From: Dehalococcoidia bacterium | GTDB taxonomy: Bacteria > Chloroflexota > Dehalococcoidia > GIF9 > AB-539-J10 | Assembly (NCBI GenBank): GCA_004376695.1 | Contig: SOJB01000005.1 | Location: 1-12,134, forward strand | Direction: 5' to 3' | DNA: 12,134 nt | Part shown: in pieces, positions 6,090 to 12,134 of the stretch | Numbering within the stretch: the first letter of the stretch is position 1 | How the letters are laid out: each line of letters starts with the position of its first letter | Notes under the pieces: model-generated | The model's input: the letters and a program-made list of their open reading frames with translations, nothing else | Database searches by the model: none | Told to the model about the DNA's origin: nothing | Position numbers and translations under genes: made by a program

Positions 6090-6866
6090 GTGGAGATATT
6101 TCTGATCTTCCTATTTGGCCTTCTGGGTCTGACAGTAGGCAGCTTCCTTAACGTATGCATCGATCGTCTGCCCCGGGATGAGTCCGTTGTGAGCCCGCCA
6201 TCTCATTGCGAAGCTTGCCAGCACAGGCTGGGTTTAAGGGATCTCATCCCCGTATTTAGCTATCTCAGGCTTCGCGGTCGCTGTCGGTATTGTAGGGCCG
6301 CCGTATCGGGGAAGTTGCTCTGGGTGGAGCTTGCCGCCGGCCTGATATTCGCCTTCCTCTACTGGCACTTCCGGTTAAGTCCGGAACTGGGAATCATGGC
6401 CTTCTATGCCTGTCTGTTCATCGTAGTTTTCGTCATCGACCTGGAGCGCGGGCTGATCCTCAATAAGGTGGTCTATCCTGCCATGATTGTGGCATTGCTT
6501 CTCGCCTTAGTGCCCCAGCCGTGGCTTACCCGGTGGATAGTTGTCAACGGAGTTGCCAACGCTGCTCTGGGTGGAGGTGTTGGCTTTGCCATATTCCTTG
6601 TGATTGCCATAGTTTCCCGCGGGGGCATGGGTTGGGGAGACGTCAAGCTCGTCGCCTTGATCGGCTTAGCTGTCGGCTTTCCTCTGGTTCTGTTCTCCGT
6701 AATCCTCGGGGCTATCCTCGGCAGCGTAGTAGCCCTGGCTCTGATGATAGCTAAGAAGAGAAGGTTCAGGGAGACGCTTCCTTTCGGTCCGTTCCTCGCC
6801 CTGGCTGCGATGATAACATTGCTTTGGGGAAGCGATGTGCTGAGCTGGTATATGGGACTGATATGA
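6090..6866 (+). CDS. Prepilin peptidase (A24 family, type IV leader peptidase)
   Basis: Integral membrane aspartic protease that cleaves the short leader of type IV prepilins or pseudopilins and, in many family members, N-methylates the new N-terminus. 258 aa from GTG 6090, with about eight hydrophobic segments. The N-terminal domain carries both zinc-type pairs, Cys40/Cys43 (HCEACQ) and Cys65/Cys68 (GRCRYC), after GSFLNVCIDRLPR at 17-29. The two catalytic Asp are Asp117 (VIDLERGLI) and Asp184 (GMGWGDVKL), and PFGPFLALAA at 231-240 is the typical final motif. No ATG lies near the start of the fold. It follows uvrC by 64 nt with its own promoter. No pilin, pilus ATPase or pseudopilin gene is in the window, so its substrates are encoded elsewhere. 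PilD/ComC/GspO subtype cannot be told from sequence alone. Confidence 0.95.
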   Translation: MEIFLIFLFGLLGLTVGSFLNVCIDRLPRDESVVSPPSHCEACQHRLGLRDLIPVFSYLRLRGRCRYCRAAVSGKLLWVELAAGLIFAFLYWHFRLSPELGIMAFYACLFIVVFVIDLERGLILNKVVYPAMIVALLLALVPQPWLTRWIVVNGVANAALGGGVGFAIFLVIAIVSRGGMGWGDVKLVALIGLAVGFPLVLFSVILGAILGSVVALALMIAKKRRFRETLPFGPFLALAAMITLLWGSDVLSWYMGLI

Positions 6867-6880
6867 CACTCGCAAGGAGT

Positions 6881-7555
6881 TTATCTTCTCCTGAATAGCG
6901 CGAAGAAACGGTCCTGGTATTCCGGGAATAGGTCCCAACGGTGCAACTCAAGTACTAGCTCCGGGGCTCGCGAAAGGTTACGACTTACCTGTTCGAAAAG
7001 CTCTTCAATATGATCTCGAGCACCCCCAGGGACTCCACCGGCATCGATGTCGAGAAGGCCCCTGCGATCAAACTCCGCTACGTTGGCACGCATCGACCTG
7101 GTAGTCAACTCGTAGATGAACATGAGCAGGGATACATCCCATACTTCCTCCACTCCCTTGATTATGGTGCTTAAGGGGCTATGCTGCTCATCTATCTGGC
7201 TGCTGAGCTTGTTTATCACTTGCCCGATAGGTTCGGAGATGACGTTCATGCCCTTGGGCTCATTCTTGTAGCGGTACAAGACAGAGGACTCATGGGGGCG
7301 CTCCCGGGCCATCGCCGCTATGTACCTCCTCGCCTGCTCGCTGAATCCTTCGACGTTGACCAGGTAAGCCGGAGTGACGATCTTGGGTCTTTCCGCAACG
7401 ACCTTTCCGTCCCTGACAACACTGACATTTCCCACCAGTTCGGTGACAACGTAGTAATCAATGATGGAACTGCCAAAGGTGGCCAGTTGCTGCCGTGGAG
7501 ACCGGACTAGCTCGGTGTGCTCCAGCGCATACTTAATCTTGTCATCCATCTCCAT
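6881..7555 (-). CDS. Conserved hypothetical protein, unknown function (224 aa)
   Basis: I recall proteins of this type (opening MxxDDKIKYALEHTE, then a LATFGxxxIxYYxVTE block) as uncharacterised in Chloroflexota, from memory and not from a search. Visible parts: charged N-terminus 1-25; LATFGSSIIDYYVVTE at 24-39; a short strand pair VSVVRDGKVVAERPKIVTP at 44-62; EGFSEQARRYIAAMARERP at 69-87; a mid helix region KGVEEVWDVSLLMFIYELTTRSM at 133-155; and a basic, aromatic C-terminus ending RFFALFRRR. It is soluble, with no signal peptide or Cys cluster. ATG 7555 has AGGG about 6 nt upstream; ATG at codon 3 is an alternative. Convergent with the prepilin peptidase, 14 nt apart. The strand pair and acidic/basic pattern do not identify an enzyme class. 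That it is a real gene is likely: length, codon structure and no competing frame. Confidence 0.85.
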   Translation of the reverse strand: MEMDDKIKYALEHTELVRSPRQQLATFGSSIIDYYVVTELVGNVSVVRDGKVVAERPKIVTPAYLVNVEGFSEQARRYIAAMARERPHESSVLYRYKNEPKGMNVISEPIGQVINKLSSQIDEQHSPLSTIIKGVEEVWDVSLLMFIYELTTRSMRANVAEFDRRGLLDIDAGGVPGGARDHIEELFEQVSRNLSRAPELVLELHRWDLFPEYQDRFFALFRRR

Positions 7556-7575
7556 AACGAACCCTGATCCAGATC

Positions 7576-7655
7576 GTCACTCTTCGCCCCGGTGAATCGG
7601 GGCGAAGAATCTGACGGGGGAAAAACCAAGACCCTTCGCTGCAGCTCAGAGTGAC
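7576..7655. repeat. 80-bp palindromic repeat element with 8-bp terminal inverted repeats
   Basis: The element is bounded by GTCACTCT at 7576-7583 and AGAGTGAC at 7648-7655, a perfect 8-bp inverted pair. Reading inward, the left unit goes GTCACTCT...GCGAAGAATCTGACGGGGG and the right unit (minus strand) GTCACTCT...GCGAAGGGTCTTGG, so both ends carry related copies of one unit. The unit resembles the GTCATTCTGAGCGAAGCGAAGAATCT family of interspersed intergenic repeats seen in many bacterial genomes (from memory). It is non-coding and lies between two minus-strand genes. A REP/MITE-like element is the likeliest reading; copy number in the genome would confirm it. Confidence 0.6.
7581..7608. repeat. 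Perfect 11-bp hairpin inside the repeat element
   Basis: TCTTCGCCCCG (7581-7591) pairs fully with CGGGGCGAAGA (7598-7608) around the 6-nt loop GTGAAT. No T run follows on either strand, so it is not a classical intrinsic terminator. It may still act as an mRNA 3'-end stabiliser or terminator for the hydrolase gene that ends at 7690. Confidence 0.75.
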
Positions 7656-7689
7656 AGAGAATGTCTCTTATCAACCGTTCCTTCATATT

Positions 7690-8418
7690 TCAGATAAACA
7701 CCTTGACCGCGTAGAAGTTGTGCCTGACCTTGTCCTTGCCGACGATTACGCTGCCTGCTTGAGTGCAATGCCCGGGAACAAGGTATTCCACGTCAAGCTG
7801 AGACAGCCTGTCAATACTCTGCCGGAGCAGAGACGGACTGCCGCCAGGGAAGTCGGTCCTGCCTATGCTGCCGGCAAAGACCACATCACCGGTGATCAAC
7901 ACTCTATCCCGTTCCAGATAGAGAGAAATGGAGCCAGGAGAGTGTCCCGCCGTAAGGAAAACCTTCATAGTCATCTTATCATCTTTGGGCCCCAGAAACA
8001 GGTCGCCCTCCTTGAGATAGAAGGAAGGGGCAACCCCTGGCATCTTACCGCCCAAGGCTTGCGCGAGAACCTTTCCCATCGTGCCACAAAACGCGTCCTC
8101 TTCACTGGACAATGCAAACAAGGCTCCACTTCTTTGCACCACCGATTCAGTGGCTTCGATATGATCGGGATGGCAGTGGGTGCCGATCACCAGACCGATA
8201 TCCTCGACCTTGAAGCGATCCTTCGTCATGGCCTGAGTCAGTGAATCGAAACAGGGCTCCCCGATTTCATTCCTGACATGGCCAGGATCCACCAGCACAT
8301 GCTGCTGCTCACCTCTCAGAACGCCAGGCAAGAGGATGGCATTGCAGTTGTTTCCTCTGCCTTGCCATACATAGCAGTGGAGGTGTTCCGTCAACCTGAT
8401 AGAATCATGATAGATCAT
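7690..8418 (-). CDS. Metallo-beta-lactamase-fold hydrolase, glyoxalase-II-like
   Basis: Binuclear metal hydrolase of the MBL superfamily, 242 aa, cytoplasmic. The full metal ligand set is visible: THCHPDH at 80-86 (His81, His83, Asp85, His86), AGHSPGS at 157-163 (His159), TGDVVF at 176-181 (Asp178) and PGHCTQ at 215-220 (His217). GRTDFPGG at 186-193 is typical of glyoxalase II and persulfide dioxygenase relatives, but no rhodanese domain is attached. The substrate is probably a thioester or similar; lactonase or other activity cannot be excluded. ATG 8418 has only a weak AGG at 8 nt. A TATAAT lies at 8475-8480 upstream. The 220 nt to the next gene hold this promoter and no convincing gene. 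It follows the COG1237 hydrolase gene but is separated enough to be its own unit. Confidence 0.93.
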   Translation of the reverse strand: MIYHDSIRLTEHLHCYVWQGRGNNCNAILLPGVLRGEQQHVLVDPGHVRNEIGEPCFDSLTQAMTKDRFKVEDIGLVIGTHCHPDHIEATESVVQRSGALFALSSEEDAFCGTMGKVLAQALGGKMPGVAPSFYLKEGDLFLGPKDDKMTMKVFLTAGHSPGSISLYLERDRVLITGDVVFAGSIGRTDFPGGSPSLLRQSIDRLSQLDVEYLVPGHCTQAGSVIVGKDKVRHNFYAVKVFI

Positions 8419-8474
8419 GACCGTAACCTGAAAAGGTGTACCGATGTCCAGAGGACCTCATCTACGTTTGCCAT

Positions 8475-8504
8475 ATTATAGGATAAGATGCGCCGCCAGT
8501 TCCA
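8475..8504 (-). promoter_or_regulatory. Possible promoter for the glyoxalase-II-like gene
   Basis: Perfect TATAAT on the minus strand (complement of 8475-8480). The best -35 is weak: TGGAAC (complement of 8499-8504), 18 nt upstream, 3 of 6 to consensus. Start expected near 8468, giving a leader of about 50 nt before ATG 8418. The leader contains a 9-nt palindrome, GAGGACCTC on the plus strand, at about 8451-8459. Confidence 0.33.
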
Positions 8505-8638
8505 GTAATACTCATAGCATAACCTGAATGCTTGATGCTGGCTGAAAGCGAATCGGTTGCTCCTGTGTGGTGGCGGGATTTTCGCTCCGGTCATTGCCAC
8601 CGCCTGAAAGGTTTGCAGGATGGTAGCGGAGCGGCCTG

Positions 8639-9466
8639 CTAAACGGTGATGCGTGTGCCCGCATTATTGAAAAAGAACGTCGCGCCGAACGTCTGGGCCA
8701 GAAGAGCAGATACCGGCAGGCCCGTGCAGTGAGATACTCCTAGCCTCTGTACGCCAAGACTCGATAATTCGGTGATGGTTGCATCCAATCGCTGTGGTGA
8801 AGCACTGATCAGGTGAGTGCCGCCAATAACGGCATAAACTGGCTCTACTCCGGTCAGCTTCTGAGCATACCTTATGGTATTAATGGTCCCCCGATGGGCA
8901 CAACCAAGGATGATGATCAGTCCCTTTTCAGACTTGAGGAAAATGGCCTGGTCGTCCCACAGCGGATCCGGCTTGAACTCCTCGTTCTCCTTGACATAAA
9001 GAGTGGGGTCGATCTTCTCATAATCGGTAAGCATAGGTATCTCGCCGCTGCTAACGATATTTTCGTTGATCCACACTGGATCTCTCGCTAGATTGAAGGA
9101 AGCGCCAAGGGCTTCGGCGGCTTCCCTGGCGAAGGGTACGCCGATGTATGTTCCCTCCCGTTCAGGACGTCTGGCATATTTGGGTGCCCAGATATCGGGG
9201 TGGGCGATTACCTCGACGTGACTCCTCATCATTCTGAGGATGTGTATAAGACCACCGGTGTGATCGAAGTGGCCATGGCTGAAGACAATTCTATCAATCC
9301 GTGATAGGTCCACTCCCAGGGCCATGGCGTTGTAGACCGCAGAGAAACCGGAACCGGTATCAAGAAGAATCCTGTGGTCATCCGCTTCTATTAAGATACT
9401 GAGCCCCCATTCGGCAAGCAGACCTGCTCTGCCGGCAGTATTCTCGCTCAGCGTAGTGATTTGCAT
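8639..9466 (-). CDS. COG1237-type metallo-beta-lactamase-fold metallohydrolase
   Basis: MBL-fold protein, 275 aa, of the group that contains archaeal enzymes annotated as 7,8-dihydropterin-6-methyl-4-(beta-D-ribofuranosyl)aminobenzene 5'-phosphate synthase. Group marks: opening ITTLSENTAGRAGLLAEWG at 3-21, LLDTGSG at 34-40, metal motif SHGHFDHTGG at 63-72, DDQAIFLKSEKGLIIILGCAHRG at 171-193, IGGTHL at 214-219 and SHCTG at 245-249. The methanopterin role is known only for some archaeal members; bacterial members are mostly unassigned, so I give the family only. ATG 9466 has a weak GAG-type Shine-Dalgarno and follows the SAM adenosyltransferase by 22 nt, so it is probably the last gene of the gatB operon. 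No T-tailed terminator was found after the TAG at 8639. Confidence 0.92.
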   Translation of the reverse strand: MQITTLSENTAGRAGLLAEWGLSILIEADDHRILLDTGSGFSAVYNAMALGVDLSRIDRIVFSHGHFDHTGGLIHILRMMRSHVEVIAHPDIWAPKYARRPEREGTYIGVPFAREAAEALGASFNLARDPVWINENIVSSGEIPMLTDYEKIDPTLYVKENEEFKPDPLWDDQAIFLKSEKGLIIILGCAHRGTINTIRYAQKLTGVEPVYAVIGGTHLISASPQRLDATITELSSLGVQRLGVSHCTGLPVSALLAQTFGATFFFNNAGTRITV

Positions 9467-9488
9467 CGGTGTTCTCGATAGCTGCTTA

Positions 9489-10325
9489 CTATATGAGGGG
9501 AATCACTCTTATCTCGTCTCCCACCACCATCCCCAGGAAGTCGCGGGCGCTCCCGTTTCTTACCGATATCTCAAGATGGCCGGTGCTGCCCAAGAGAGCC
9601 ATTATCCCTTCTTTCTGTGCATAGTAACTGCTGATGCCTTCAATACAACACCCGGCTGCCTCAATCATAATATCCTTTCCCGGCAGGTCATTGCTTCTGA
9701 CATTCGTGATCAGATTGCCAAAGCGGTCGATATGCAGGACACGGCCAATCAGATTATCATCCGCATCAAGGGATGGTTTTGGAACAGGGAGGACATGTAA
9801 GGAATCAATCTTGCCTCCGAATTCGTAGATTGAAATGTCCAGAGATAGACCAGCAGCCACCGGGGCGAAGACGTCCCTTCCGTGGAACGTGGGACTGACC
9901 GGATGTCGCCAGAAGCGAGGATCGGTAATGGCCACGGCCTCAACCCCTGCCTTGAAGACCACTTCGTTGAGGTCACGAGTAGATTGAGTGACAGGGCCCT
10001 CAACGGGAAACAGGTCATCGATCACATAGCTGAGAATGCCGTTATTGGGGGTCACGAAGCAGGCCGAGGATGTTTTCAGTATGATCCCTTCGCGCTCACT
10101 GCCTACACCGGGATCAACAATAGCCGCATGAATTGTCTGCTTTGGGAAGTAGCGGTAGGCAGCATTGAGTATGAAGGCAGCCTGAAGGATGTTCTGCGGC
10201 TCGATAGAGTGTGTGATGTCTATGATGCTCGCTTCAGGATTAACGCTTAAGATGGCGCCCTTGACGGCAGCAACGTAGGCGTCATCATATCCAAAATCGG
10301 TGGTCAGGGTTATTATGGGACTCAT
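9489..10325 (-). CDS. SAM hydroxide adenosyltransferase (SAM hydrolase, DUF62 family)
   Basis: Hydrolyses S-adenosylmethionine to adenosine and methionine in characterised family members; related folds include SAM-dependent halogenases. 278 aa, full length. N-terminal domain: TLTTDFGYDDAYVAAVKG at 6-23, IIDITHSIEPQNILQAAF at 34-51, VDPGVGSER at 70-78, VTPNNGILS at 91-99, and SPTFHGRDVFAPVAAGL at 144-160. C-terminal domain: GRVLHIDRFGNLITNV at 194-209. The Asp-Arg-His set reported for the hydroxide adenosyltransferases fits Asp71, Arg78 (Asp+7) and His148. The hydrolase rather than halogenase role is inferred from this triad. ATG 10325 is 9 nt after secG with a weak Shine-Dalgarno, consistent with operon coupling. 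The physiological purpose of the family is not settled. Confidence 0.95.
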   Translation of the reverse strand: MSPIITLTTDFGYDDAYVAAVKGAILSVNPEASIIDITHSIEPQNILQAAFILNAAYRYFPKQTIHAAIVDPGVGSEREGIILKTSSACFVTPNNGILSYVIDDLFPVEGPVTQSTRDLNEVVFKAGVEAVAITDPRFWRHPVSPTFHGRDVFAPVAAGLSLDISIYEFGGKIDSLHVLPVPKPSLDADDNLIGRVLHIDRFGNLITNVRSNDLPGKDIMIEAAGCCIEGISSYYAQKEGIMALLGSTGHLEISVRNGSARDFLGMVVGDEIRVIPLI

Positions 10326-10334
10326 CTCAGGATA

Positions 10335-10553
10335 CTAAGCCTGGGTAGCGGCCAGAACGGCGAAACCGACGAGCAAAATGATTAGGATAACGGTTAGCTT
10401 GAGCAGCGTGCTTTCTATCCCTCGTCGCGTGCGATAGACCGAATCGGCCTGCCCGAAAATACCTCCTATGCCTCCGCCACGTAACTGGAACAGCACAGTC
10501 GCCACTAAGGCTATTGATACTAATATCTGCCCGACATAAAGAGAAGCAAGCAC
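10335..10553 (-). CDS. secG: Preprotein translocase subunit SecG
   Basis: Small integral membrane subunit of the SecYEG translocon that aids protein export. 72 aa, normal size. Two membrane helices at about 4-23 and 50-69 flank the conserved cytoplasmic loop LRGGGIGGIFGQADSVYRTRRG at 24-45, which carries the Gly-rich FGQ and TRRG elements of the family. The start is GTG 10553 with a strong AGGAGG 8 nt upstream. That Shine-Dalgarno lies within the last codons of gatB, and the gatB stop is 1 nt before the GTG, so the two genes are closely coupled. Confidence 0.96.
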   Translation of the reverse strand: MLASLYVGQILVSIALVATVLFQLRGGGIGGIFGQADSVYRTRRGIESTLLKLTVILIILLVGFAVLAATQA

Positions 10554-10554
10554 T

Positions 10555-11991
10555 CTATTTCCCTCCTAGTTCTTGTAGAATAATCTCTTTCACTACGCCC
10601 GGGTTAGCTCTTCCTCTGGTAGCTTTCATGACCTGTCCGATAATGAATGTCAGAGCCTGCTGTTTGCCCGAGCCATAATCTGCTACGGCATCGCTGTTGC
10701 TGGCCATTACTTGTTTCACCACTTCCCTTATCTCATCGGCGTCGCTAATCTGGCCGAGTTTCTTCTCGGTTACGATCTCGCTGGCATTCTTGCCGCTGTG
10801 GAACATCTCATCAAATACTGCCTTGGCAGCCGGCCCGCTTATAGTACCATTTTCCACGAGGGAAAGCATTTCCCTTAGATGTCCGGGAGTTATTCTAGCA
10901 CTTTCAACCTCAGTATCGGTAGTATTGAGGAGCCGGCTGAAATCGCCCAGAAGCCAGTTGCTCACGGTTTTCGCCTTGCCATGGTCGATCAGTTTCATGC
11001 AGTTCTCGAAGTAATCTGCCATGCCTCTCGAGCCGGTAAGAAGGCTGGCGTCGTACAGCGAGAGGCCGTATTGTGTCATAAATCGGTCCCGGCGTGCCTC
11101 TGGCAGTTCGGGCAGGTTCGCTCTGATTCCTTCTATCCAGGCTCTGTCCAGAACTAGCGGAGGCAAATCGGGTTCCGGGAAATATCGATAATCGTCAAGA
11201 TGCTCCTTGATTCTCTGTGACACCGTTCTCCCTTCCTCCTCAATCCAACCTCTGGTTTCCTGCACAAGCTTGCCCCCTTGGGCAAACGCTTCATTTTGTC
11301 GCCGGGATTCATATTCCAGAGCCTGGTAGACGGCCCTGAAGCTATTCATATTCTTGACCTCGACCCTGGGCAGAGGCGCACCATTGCCCGGTGGGCGGAT
11401 GCTTATGTTGGCATCACATCTGAAGCTCCCCTCCTCCATATTACCGGTGCACACTCGCAGGTAGCGCAGGATATTGCGCAACTTAACTAGATAGTCCCGG
11501 GCTTCCTCTGGGGAGCTCATATCGGGCTCGCTGACGACCTCCATCAATGGCACCCCCGAGCGGTTGACGTCTATCAGGCTGCAGTCTCCTCGGTGCCACA
11601 ACTTAGCCACATCTTCCTCCAGGTGCACCTCCGTGATACGGATTATCTTCTCGGTGCCATTGGAGATGATGGCCAGCCAACCTCCCTTTCCGATTGGGCT
11701 GTCACGCTGTGAAATCTGGTAACCTTTCATCAGATCAGGGTAACTATAGTTCTTGCGGTCAAATCTGGTGTATTCGGGGATCGTGCAGTTCAGGGCCAGA
11801 GCAGTCATCGTTGTATACTCAATAGCCTTCTCGTTGATGACAGGGAGGGTGCCCGGCATGCCCAGGCAAATGGGACAGACATGAGTGTTTGGAGGGGCGC
11901 TGGCATAGTGGGTGCTACAGCCACAGAACATCTTACTGCTGGTTAGTAACTGAGCATGGACCTCAAGGCCGATTATGATCTGACAGGGCAT
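10555..11991 (-). CDS. gatB: Aspartyl/glutamyl-tRNA(Asn/Gln) amidotransferase subunit B
   Basis: GatB of the GatCAB complex, which activates misacylated Glu-tRNA(Gln) and/or Asp-tRNA(Asn) for transamidation. 478 aa, family-typical. N-terminal kinase-like domain: IIGLEVHAQLLTSSKMFCGCS at 6-26, Cys pairs 23/25 and 39/42 (FCGC, CPIC), GMPGTLPVIN at 44-53, FDRKNYSYPDLMKGYQISQ at about 77-95, and the NRSGVPLMEVVSEPD block. C-terminal YqeY-type tRNA-binding domain from about 320 to the end (DYFENCMKL, NWLLGDFSRLLN, FIIGQVMKATRGRANP). ATG 11991 sits at the start of the fold. The Shine-Dalgarno is poor (GGAAG only 2 nt away), but a promoter ends 11 nt upstream. gatA and gatC are not adjacent. The gene heads a run with secG, the SAM hydrolase and the COG1237 hydrolase. 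Confidence 0.98.
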   Translation of the reverse strand: MPCQIIIGLEVHAQLLTSSKMFCGCSTHYASAPPNTHVCPICLGMPGTLPVINEKAIEYTTMTALALNCTIPEYTRFDRKNYSYPDLMKGYQISQRDSPIGKGGWLAIISNGTEKIIRITEVHLEEDVAKLWHRGDCSLIDVNRSGVPLMEVVSEPDMSSPEEARDYLVKLRNILRYLRVCTGNMEEGSFRCDANISIRPPGNGAPLPRVEVKNMNSFRAVYQALEYESRRQNEAFAQGGKLVQETRGWIEEEGRTVSQRIKEHLDDYRYFPEPDLPPLVLDRAWIEGIRANLPELPEARRDRFMTQYGLSLYDASLLTGSRGMADYFENCMKLIDHGKAKTVSNWLLGDFSRLLNTTDTEVESARITPGHLREMLSLVENGTISGPAAKAVFDEMFHSGKNASEIVTEKKLGQISDADEIREVVKQVMASNSDAVADYGSGKQQALTFIIGQVMKATRGRANPGVVKEIILQELGGK

Positions 11992-12002
11992 AGCTTCCGT
12001 TC

Positions 12003-12031
12003 AGTATAGCAGTGTTATCAGGCAGGAGCAA
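12003..12031 (-). promoter_or_regulatory. Predicted gatB promoter, near-leaderless
   Basis: On the minus strand TTGCTC (complement of 12026-12031), 17 nt spacer, TATACT (complement of 12003-12008), then 11 nt to ATG 11991. Expected leader is only 4-5 nt. It is back-to-back with the tRNA-Ala promoter, the two -35 boxes being 12 nt apart. Confidence 0.48.
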
Positions 12032-12043
12032 GGAGCGATTGGA

Positions 12044-12072
12044 TTGACCAGTAGTCTGGGTGTTGCTAAAAT
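12044..12072 (+). promoter_or_regulatory. Predicted tRNA-Ala promoter
   Basis: TTGACC (12044-12049, 5 of 6), 17 nt spacer, TAAAAT (12067-12072, 5 of 6), then 7 nt to the first base of the tRNA at 12080. The start should fall at or within a base or two of the mature 5' end, leaving little or no leader to process. Confidence 0.6.
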
Positions 12073-12079
12073 TGAACCA

Positions 12080-12134
12080 GGGGATATAGCTCAGTTGGGA
12101 GAGCGCTGCGTTCGCATCGCAGAGGTCGGGGGTT
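12080..12134 (+). tRNA. tRNA-Ala (anticodon CGC), 3' part cut off by the window edge
   Basis: The 5' half folds as a tRNA: acceptor strand GGGGATA (12080-12086), U8-A9, D arm GCTC/GAGC around AGTTGGGA, anticodon stem CTGCG/CGCAG with loop TTCGCAT, giving anticodon CGC, which reads GCG (Ala). The variable loop AGGTC and start of the T arm (GGGGGTT) follow before the sequence ends. The 3' acceptor strand and any encoded CCA are outside the window. The identity rests on the anticodon and the typical tRNA-Ala D arm. Confidence 0.92.

Noticed and set aside
8415..8600. 61-codon minus-strand frame upstream of the glyoxalase-II-like gene, with an internal 19-codon start at 8474
   Set aside because: No Shine-Dalgarno or family resemblance; the ATG at 8474 directly abuts the -10 box and would lie outside the transcript; composition is not protein-like.
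8569..8601. GGTGGC/GCCACC inverted repeat as terminator of the gatB operon
   Set aside because: Only 6 bp with a 21-nt loop and no T run on the minus strand.

Overview
The window reads as the genome of a free-living bacterium. My best guess is Chloroflexota, probably Dehalococcoidia. That is inference from protein character, above all the uncharacterised 224-residue protein at 6881-7555, which recalls conserved hypotheticals of that group, and from the gatB-secG linkage. I could not run a search. The content is mostly housekeeping. There is no phage, IS element, CRISPR array or rRNA.

Layout. (a) 1-1035, minus: a tandem-GNAT acetyltransferase cut by the left edge, preceded by a possible 39-codon reading frame with its own promoter. 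(b) 1073-1408: no gene seen. (c) 1409-4003, minus: a compact run in the order tyrosine recombinase, 85-aa membrane protein, protein-L-isoaspartate methyltransferase, nitroreductase. The recombinase has a hairpin-rich 5' leader. (d) 4205-6866, plus: uvrC, then an orphan prepilin peptidase, each with its own promoter. (e) 6881-7555, minus: the uncharacterised conserved protein, convergent with the peptidase. (f) 7576-7655: a small palindromic interspersed-type repeat. (g) 7690-8418, minus: a glyoxalase-II-like metallo-beta-lactamase-fold hydrolase. (h) 8639-11991, minus: gatB, secG, a SAM hydroxide adenosyltransferase (DUF62) and a COG1237-type metallohydrolase in a likely operon. (i) 12044-12134, plus: promoter and 5' part of a tRNA-Ala(CGC), divergent from gatB.

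Three observations stand out. First, several genes (uvrC, prepilin peptidase, gatB, the small ORF before the GNAT gene) lack a convincing Shine-Dalgarno. Each instead has a -35/-10 pair with exactly 17 bp spacing and a -10 box ending 8-11 nt before the start codon, the geometry of leaderless mRNAs. Other genes (GNAT, recombinase, secG) have good Shine-Dalgarno sites, so two modes of initiation seem to coexist. Second, the recombinase keeps Arg, Arg, His and the Tyr nucleophile but seems to lack the catalytic Lys and the first His, and it ends six residues after the Tyr. Third, the 7576-7655 repeat is built from two inward-facing copies of a GTCACTCT...GCGAAG-type unit. I found no clear-cut new multi-gene system.
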